Positions 57,083-64,000 of a DNA stretch of 64,000 nucleotides are shown one piece after another. The stretch covers positions 512,247 to 576,246 of the forward strand of contig NW_022985563.1 in assembly GCF_010093815.1 (NCBI RefSeq). Direction: 5' to 3'. Made by a program: the position numbers and the translations under genes. Under the pieces are notes generated by a model. That model did not search any database. It had not been told where the DNA came from and saw only the letters and a list, made by a program, of their open reading frames with translations. The DNA comes from Pseudovirgaria hyperparasitica. Lineage: Eukaryota > Ascomycota > Dothideomycetes > Acrospermales > Acrospermaceae. The stretch's first letter is position 1; each line of letters opens with the position of its first letter.

Positions 57083-58429
57083 ATACCGCAAGCCAGCCTT
57101 GAAGTCTTCTGTGAAGACTCGGCTTGATGCGTACATACATACCCCCACCTATGGATTAGGTATGGCGTTATATGGTTCTTACGAGATACGGGGGCGATTG
57201 GACAAAAATAAGGATTGGATTACGATTTCATGATGGATGGGTGGATTGCCTTCGCACACCGCGGATGGCGTTTTTCTTTTGCTCATATACGATTTTTCTT
57301 CTCCTCCAACATCCTCACACTCTTCATACGAGGGAATATTTCGTTTATACCCTTCTTGTCACTCGTTTAGACAATTTTTCCAATGGTGGGAAAGTGATGA
57401 GGCTTCTCAGGCTTGCGACTAGCTACTATTTGTTTGCTAGTCTAGTTTTTTATAACACATTATGAAAATGAAAAGAACTTTAGAGATATACGTTACTATT
57501 AGTTTGGTTGAAGATGATTTAATTGGCGCCTTTTTCAAGACATCATTAAAACTAGGTAATTATTACGTGGCTGGTAGGTCTGGTTTGGTCTGGTCTGGCT
57601 AGGCTAACCTCTATAGGCGCGGGGTACTTAATCAGTGCAACGAATAATTAGATGTCATATCAGGTTAATAGGATGATAGGTAGACAGCCTTATAGGAGGA
57701 GCTGTCTCGTCAATTTCTTATTCTCACGACCTGACCTGTGTGTTTTCGCATTCTGCCCACGGCGACGTCGGACGCTTGGAAGTTACAGTACTGTACTGTA
57801 CCACCCGGCCCTGAACATCCCGTCTCCGAGTTCATTTCTCCGATACCTGTCCTCCGGTGCCTATGCTCCGGTGCCTATCCTTCTAGCTTGAGGTACCTGC
57901 TAGGCTTATTATCATTCCAGCGTATGCTTCATGTGCAGACAAGCAAGATGATATGCGCGCAGGCCTATGTGAGATGCTGTTTTCCCCACCAATTTCCAAA
58001 ACAGGTGTATATATATGTATATGTTATCCAAAACATACAAGCCGGAATGCAGACTAGGTAGATAAATAGACAGACAGACAGATAGATCAAAAAAAGAATC
58101 CCCACACACCCTGTTGAGAGGCTCTGCAGCCATACATGTCTAGATGTATGTATATATATGCCAGCAAGTAAGTGGTGATTCTGATGTACATAGCCGAAAA
58201 CAAAAATCTTGGAAACCGCCTCCGGGCTGGGGTGGTGGATGAGCACCTCCCACCTACCTACCTACCAATCAATGCTTTATTTCTGGTATCATTTATTTCC
58301 TCTCTCCCCCTCTCCCCCCGAGAAACGCCGTCCGTTTTTTTGCTCCTGAACGCCTGCCCGGAAAACAGGCCAATACATACGCACACACACATACACATAA
58401 ACACATATACACTCACGGAAAAAAGGGCA
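57083..58429. other. Intergenic (convergent 3' flanks)
   Basis: No gene is supported. Short repeats include a CTAC tetramer run (58252-58266) and CA-rich DNA (58375-58415). Confidence 0.5.
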
Positions 58430-59597
58430 TCATCTGCGATTGATCAGGGTCATGAACTCCTCGCGCGTCTTGGCGGTGGACCGCATGCGGCCCAGCATAC
58501 AGCTGGTCGTCGTTGTCGCGCCGGTCTTCTGCACGCCGCGCATGACCATGCAGAAGTGGCTCGACTCCATGACGACGGCGACGCCTTGCGGCTGGAGGAC
58601 CTCGGAGAGGGCGAGGGCGACTTGCTTGGTGAGTCTTTCCTGCACCTGCAGGCGGCGGGCGAACATCTCGGCGATGCGGGCGAGCTTGGACAGGCCGAGG
58701 ACGCGCTTGTTGGGGATGTAGCCGATGTGCATCTGTATTTTGAAGTGAGGTTTGTCAGCTGGAGATCTCATTCCCGGAAGTTTGCACTTTTGAGCTGAGA
58801 ACTTAGCTAACCTTGCCGGTGAAGGGGACGAGATGGTGCTCGCAGAGGGAGAAGATGTCGATGTCCTTGACGATGACTAGCTCGTCGTGGTCTTCGTGGA
58901 AGACGGCCCCGTTGACGATGTCGTAGAGGTTTTCTTCGTAGCCCTTTGTGAAGAATAGCATTGCCTTTGCGTAGCGCTCGGGCGTGGCGCGCAGGCCTTC
59001 GCGGTCGACGTCCTCGCCCAGACATTCGAGGACGGTCTTGAGTGCGCCGGAGAGCTTTGTGAGACGCTGTTCCTTCTCTTCCTCGGATGCTTCCTTGCGT
59101 TCCCGCGTTCCCAGGCCTGTCTTTGGTATTAGCGATTGTTTTCAAATTTTTGGTTTTTGTTTTCCCCCTCCCTGGAGAGGTTCTGCTAAGGACAACGTAC
59201 TCGGCCAGCTCAGACCATCGAAATCAATGGTCGGGTGCTGCGTGAAGGGGCTCTGCGATCGACTTGTCCCGAGAGGCGTGGGAGGGGACGCTCGGCGTCT
59301 GGACGGGATTGCGTCTGTGAACTCATGCGCCATGGATTCTTCGTCTAGCGTGCTCAGAGGCGCGGTGTTATGCGACCCAACAGTGGTACCATTGGAGGTA
59401 TGTCCGTTCGCAGAATAGCCATTCGGTGCGTCAAATACCAGGGCGGTGCGTTGTCGGCTGTTTGAAGCTTCGATTGAAGCAAACAGGTTTTCTCGTTCCT
59501 TGCGGTCCCTCATCTCGGCTGGGGCGCGAAGCGGGGAGCTCCCGTTGGAGAGATGAGATGGTACGGCAGATATAGGTCTGAGGGGAGGAGAGTCCAT
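58430..59597 (-). CDS. FOL2: GTP cyclohydrolase I
   Basis: Converts GTP to 7,8-dihydroneopterin triphosphate, the first step of folate and pterin synthesis; homodecamer, cytosolic. Three exons: 59201-59597, 58812-59116 and 58430-58732; introns 84 and 79 nt; 334 residues. The first 130 residues are a fungal-type disordered extension. The core begins [42 protein letters not shown]. Zinc ligands are visible in [14 protein letters not shown] and [21 protein letters not shown], both intact. The C-terminus ([16 protein letters not shown]) is standard. Confidence 0.95.
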
Positions 59598-61881
59598 TGT
59601 AGTAGTGTTGCAAGTTGGAGATCAGAGAGAGGAGTGAGTGCTCGTGGGTAAGGAGGGTACTAAGCTTAATTACGTGCTCGGCAAGTGAAAAAAAAAGGGA
59701 CGGAGAACTGCTCTCTTGTAAGTTTGGGATTGGCAAAGCAATTTGTTCAGGGGATAGAAATCATGATTGTCCAAGATTGTGGTACAGCGTCCTCAGCGCA
59801 GAGAAGTAGTAGTGATTGTCGGCAGAGGAGAGTTCTTGTATCCCGTCTGATTAAAATCTCATCGCCCCGGTGGTCCCGGCGTTCCTCGGGGGCGGGACAA
59901 TTGCGCGCAAACGTCCCTTGCAGATGAGATGACGGTAACGGTCACGGTCTCCGGGTTCTGCGGGGTTCTTTGCCGAGGATTCTCCGTGCATCCGCCTATG
60001 CTCGCGCCCAAGCCCGAACCTCGAACCGTCGACGTCCCAAATTGCTCCGACTACAGTTGATTATTGCAACTGTCTATCCAAAAGCCATCACTCCCACCGT
60101 CTCTGGCGACGGAGACAACATCTCACGACGCCTCTACAGAGCTGCATGGCTCCCTGCATGGCTCTTCCAGCCTTCACCCATCCGAAAAGCGACATGTCTC
60201 CCCTCGACTTCACACAGCGATCTGTACACGTCTGGCCCTTAACCACACCCGCTGCACTTCGCTCAAATATCGTGACTATGTTGGGGATAGAATGGGCATC
60301 ACTTTAAGTGTATCCGAGGCCATCATACAGACCTAGCAGTCGTCCGTCAAGCTCGATGTACCTAGCGTCTACATCTGAAGTTTCATCCTACAGGCGCAGT
60401 CATGGAGCATGATTCACAAACAAGGGCATGGAAGCAACTAAGCATGCGTCTGGCTGGGTTTACTGTCGTATTGGTATTGAGAAATTCGTTCGTTACTGCC
60501 CATCATATCACAAACGAAACCAAGTCCTAGGCAGAACATGCCTTGAAGTCTATCGCTCAGTAAGATGGCGTCCAAGGGAGCCCTCATAATCCCGGAGCAA
60601 AGGCAGCATGATGCTAAAATGAGCGTTCATCGCTGGCGGTATCTGCTGTATGCTGGCCATGCAGCATGTCATGATCTTCTGCACTATCAAAGGGTTACAG
60701 ACTTGTGACAGCACTGGAAAGGTGAACCTATCCTCCTTCTCCAGGTCCCTGCCCGTGGTAATGCTCACCAGAATCTAGCCCCAAGACAGGGAACCCCACA
60801 TTTATTGCTTTTCATGAAGACCAGGTTCTAATGAAGGTAAGGATGAACATCATCGCCCGACTCAAAACAACAAGATGCTGTTCGCACGATTGAAAGACCG
60901 TCCTACCTTGATATCACTTCTAGGGACTCCAAAGATAGTCACCCAGCCCGCTTGTCGAGGTACGTTTGCGTGTCATGTCACGCAATATGTGTGGTAATCT
61001 CACTCGCATTCGTTGTCGCAGAAGACTAGGTCGTAATACAATTACTGCCTGTACAAGTAGATAGCTCTGCATGGAGGTCATGGAGACGTGAAGGGGACAA
61101 GCCTCTGATAAGGTGAGGCACAAGCTAGTGACCTCCCGGGCTTGGGTTGTGCGAAGCACAGCGTATCGAAAGCCGTCGCCCTGCTCGAAAATTTGGCCGT
61201 TGGGGAGAAGTCACTGCAGCCTCGTGCAGCGGCCCAATGGACGGACTCGACCATTTAGATCAACTTGATATGATGGGTTGACGCTGGAGCGACTCATGAT
61301 TTGCCTTCTGGAACACCCAAGACAGGACGGAAGGCAGCGTAAGCCCAATCGCGCATCTCTAGAAAGTCAAGCTTAGGCACGGATGAATCTCACAAACGTG
61401 ATGCGGCTATGCGGCAGGCAAAGCGCCCCTACCGACAAGCAGCACTGGGAATTATCTCGTCCAACGAGCATAAAATACTAATCAGAGGTGGCCTGCGTTG
61501 GAGGCAGATGTGCGATGCCTCATATTTTGTTGGATATATCGCCATCTCCAACGGGGACGGCGGGATTTCGGCTAAGTTGAAGACGTCGATGTCTTGACGC
61601 AACCACAAAAAACCGAGTCGGACTGGCGAGTCCGACACTTCCTACAGTCTGCGGAAAGTGCCAAGTGACAAACGAAGATTTGCGCTCTAGTTGCTTATCC
61701 TGCCCAGAACTTTTTTTCTTATATCGTCCAGCTTGAAGGGTTCTTTGCAGGTTGTGTGTTGGAGGCGGCTCCGGATTCTTTTCCTACTAACTACTGCTGC
61801 TTGGCTTTGACTTTCCTCGCGTAACGCAGGCCAAACCTCAGCACCTTGCACTTCGGCCCATACACATGTCTTGACGTCTAC
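59598..61881. other. Intergenic
   Basis: About 2.3 kb without a supportable gene. It lies between divergent genes, GTP cyclohydrolase (-) and the RS-rich gene (+). Frames such as 59970-60242 and 60920-61159 lack any recognisable feature. Confidence 0.5.
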
Positions 61882-64000
61882 ATGGCCGGCTCGCAACGAG
61901 GGCCGTTGATAGATCAGTGGAGACCAGAGGATCCAAAATCATCAACACACCGCCCTCGAGAACGTCCCAGGCTGGAGCGCAGCCGTTCAAGGGACATTCG
62001 CGGCCGCTCGCCTGCATCACCGCGGCGTCTGCACCGCAACTCCATTGATCACACCAAGCACAGCTCTCGAGCAGTCTCCCGACACACGAGAGACCGATCA
62101 GCGACACGCCGCCGAAGTCGTAGTCGAAGTAGGCCTCGTCATCGGGACATAGCCTCCACACCAGCGCGTCAAGACGAGCGTGACGATCTGTATCGGCCAT
62201 CACGCAACAGGCAACCCAGCTCAGAACGTCCGCACCGTCATCGCGAACGCTCGTCCGTAGCAGCCAAACGCCGTCGAAGCATCTCACGCTCGCGATCTCG
62301 CGACTCGGCAAGGCTAACGAAGAGGCGTAGAAGTCGGAGTGCCGTCCGTTCGCCATCACGATCCCGTGGTTTAGACGCAACGCGCAGGCCCCTCGATCGA
62401 GCCTTTTCCCCTCGAGACACACGTCCCCCACGGCGAATAAGCCCTGACTCCTATATACCATCTCGTCGCCGCTCAAGATCACCGGAGTCCTCACGATATC
62501 GTCCCAGTTCACGATCACGTCGAAGATCACCGGCGCCTGACCGTCGTCTGTCAACGCAGCGTGTCGGCTCACCAAACCCCGCTTCATCGTATAGACACAA
62601 GGAAAGGCGCTCACCATCGGTTGAACACAAGAAAGAGAAGCCAAAAGACCTATTTCAGTCTCGCCTGCGGTCTGACACGAATCTTAGCGAGCGTATCAGG
62701 AAAGAACAACCCCTCTCTTCATTGACGAAGGGCAAACGGACCCGCTCTCCGTCACCCCGTAGGAGACCATCCTCTCCAGCTACAAATCAACGTAAAAGAC
62801 GATCAAGAAGCCGTAGTCGTGCTTCACTGCACCGACGCCGTTCTCGCACTCCCGTTCGACTGAGAAGTCCGCGTAGCTCGAGACCCACATCTCCTGACCG
62901 AGCCGTAAAGGCTACTCGTCATAGCTCTGTAGAGCGACAATCAAAGGACGAGAGCACCATGAGGGGTTCATTCGTACATGGTCGACCCTCGCGGTCTCAG
63001 GTCGACACACGAAATTATTCTGACTCTCCGCCCTACAATGCACCAAATCAAATGATATCTCATGCACAGTCGCCATACAACGGACGCGGGGGTCAAAACC
63101 AGTACGGTAGTCATCAAGGGTAAGTCCTTCCCCTCTCCACTGACTGATACCAGCTCATATCAGTAGATCACCCGTACAAGGCTATTCGCCACATCAGTCT
63201 CCATACGGCCATCAGTCTCCGAATCAGGCCCAGTATTATCAGAATCAACAATACAACACCCAGGGAGGTAGCATGACTCCAGGCTACAATTCCCCATCAT
63301 ATCGTGGTGCACATACGCCAACGAGAGGTAGTCGATTCCCTTCAGGCCCATCTGCTCAGAATTATGCGGCACCTTCTGGCAGAGGACGAGGTGCACACTT
63401 CAGCAACCTGTCATGGACACCTGCAACTGGCAGTCGTGGAGGGAAGGCTCCGATAGATAAAACCCGTGCCATCATGGCACCGATCGCAGCCCAGTCAATG
63501 GCGCATGCCGCAGCAGCCCAAGCTGGAACCAGTTTGATATCTTCGAAAGAAGAAGATACAGATAACCCATTCAGACCATCGGCTGATATGCGTGCTGAAA
63601 ATATTCAGGAAGAGACCGATAATCCGTTCCGTCCCTCGCTGGATTTGCGCGTAGAAGATTCAAGCACAGATATAAAAACATCTATGCCCCCGCCTAGCAA
63701 ACCTAGCGCAGGAAGCATGTCACCAGCTGGGCCTAAGATAAGCTTTGCTCTCAAGACGAAACCAGCTACACAGCCCGTTACAACACCAAAGGCCGATTTA
63801 GGACAAAAGGCTCGCGAGGCTTTGAGCACATCCAAGACGAAGTCAACTTCGCCATCTTCAACTAGGCGTGATTTAGATGGTCGGTATGATAGAAGATATG
63901 AGTCGTACGACAGCCATCGAAGAAGCGACTATCGTAAGGATGACCGGCGAGAAGACCGACGAGAAGACCGACGAGAAGACCGGCGAGAAGACCGGCGGGA
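61882..64000 (+). CDS. RS-rich protein, probably CTD-kinase (Ctk1/CDK12-like) N-terminus, partial
   Basis: The gene runs off the window end. Exons are 61882-63119 and 63164-beyond 64000, with a 44-nt intron (GTAAGT to TATCAG) that keeps the frame. The start is the ATG at 61882 (MAGSQRGPLIDQW). The first 400 residues are dense in Arg-Ser and Arg-Arg pairs, as in splicing-speckle and CDK12-type proteins. After the intron come Tyr/Gln/Pro-rich DNA-encoded segments (SPYGHQSPNQAQYYQ) and RGRGAHFSNLSWTPATGS, which I associate with the N-terminal extension of fungal CTD-kinase catalytic subunits. The kinase domain would lie outside the window, so this identity is inference; another RS-domain splicing factor is possible. 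It ends in a tandem RRED repeat. Confidence 0.6.
63938..64000 (+). repeat. 12-nt coding minisatellite (RRED)n
   Basis: About five tandem 12-nt units of the form CGGCGAGAAGAC encode Arg-Arg-Glu-Asp repeats in the RS-rich protein. The array continues past the window end. Confidence 0.85.

Overview
The window is nuclear DNA of a filamentous ascomycete (Pezizomycotina), most likely a dothideomycete. The support is short GT..AG introns of about 45-60 nt with CTAAC or CTGAC branch sites, a DUF7924-type protein, small secreted cysteine-rich proteins, the fungal kinase-like family ending near the DFGGG motif, and a pseudogene damaged in a RIP-like way. I see no rRNA, tRNA, CRISPR array or prokaryotic operon.

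Layout. 0.7-12 kb: DUF7924 protein (-), RA-PH domain protein (-), F-box/LRR-like protein (-). 12-14.4 kb: conserved RNA-binding protein (+) with an ERI1-like exonuclease fold, an RRM and two RanBP2 zinc fingers. 15.7-26.7 kb is an AT-rich, gene-poor block of accessory type: secreted M35-like metalloprotease (+), luciferase-like monooxygenase remnant (+), fungal kinase-like protein (+), secreted Cys/Lys-rich protein (-), small secreted cysteine-containing protein (-), ankyrin protein (-), secreted protein of unknown family (+). 27.2-42.3 kb is housekeeping: NCS1 nucleobase transporter (-), SPO11 (-), CAF-1 large subunit (+), an SDR oxidoreductase (-), the TFIIH helicase XPB/Ssl2 (-) and HID1 (+). 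43.4-44.7 kb: pseudogene with two in-frame stops. 45-64 kb: ceramide glucosyltransferase (+), a small proline-rich ORF (-), TAF6 (+), Sar1 GTPase (+), nitronate monooxygenase (+), GPI-anchored expansin-like protein (+), GTP cyclohydrolase I (-), and the 5' part of an RS-rich protein that resembles the N-terminal extension of CTD kinases (+, cut by the window end).

The genes do not form one pathway. Local links are two divergent pairs with short shared upstream regions: SPO11/CAF-1 (293 bp) and SSL2/HID1 (409 bp). Sar1, HID1 and ceramide glucosyltransferase all act in the secretory pathway but are not adjacent. The strongest unusual signals are a predicted 2-nt exon in sar1, a RIP-like pseudogene, a putative secreted protein whose first intron would be only 31 nt, and repeated abrupt C-rich to G-rich strand-composition switches inside or at the edges of several genes. 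Exon boundaries were derived by hand from splice signals, reading frame and recalled family conservation; none was checked against RNA data.
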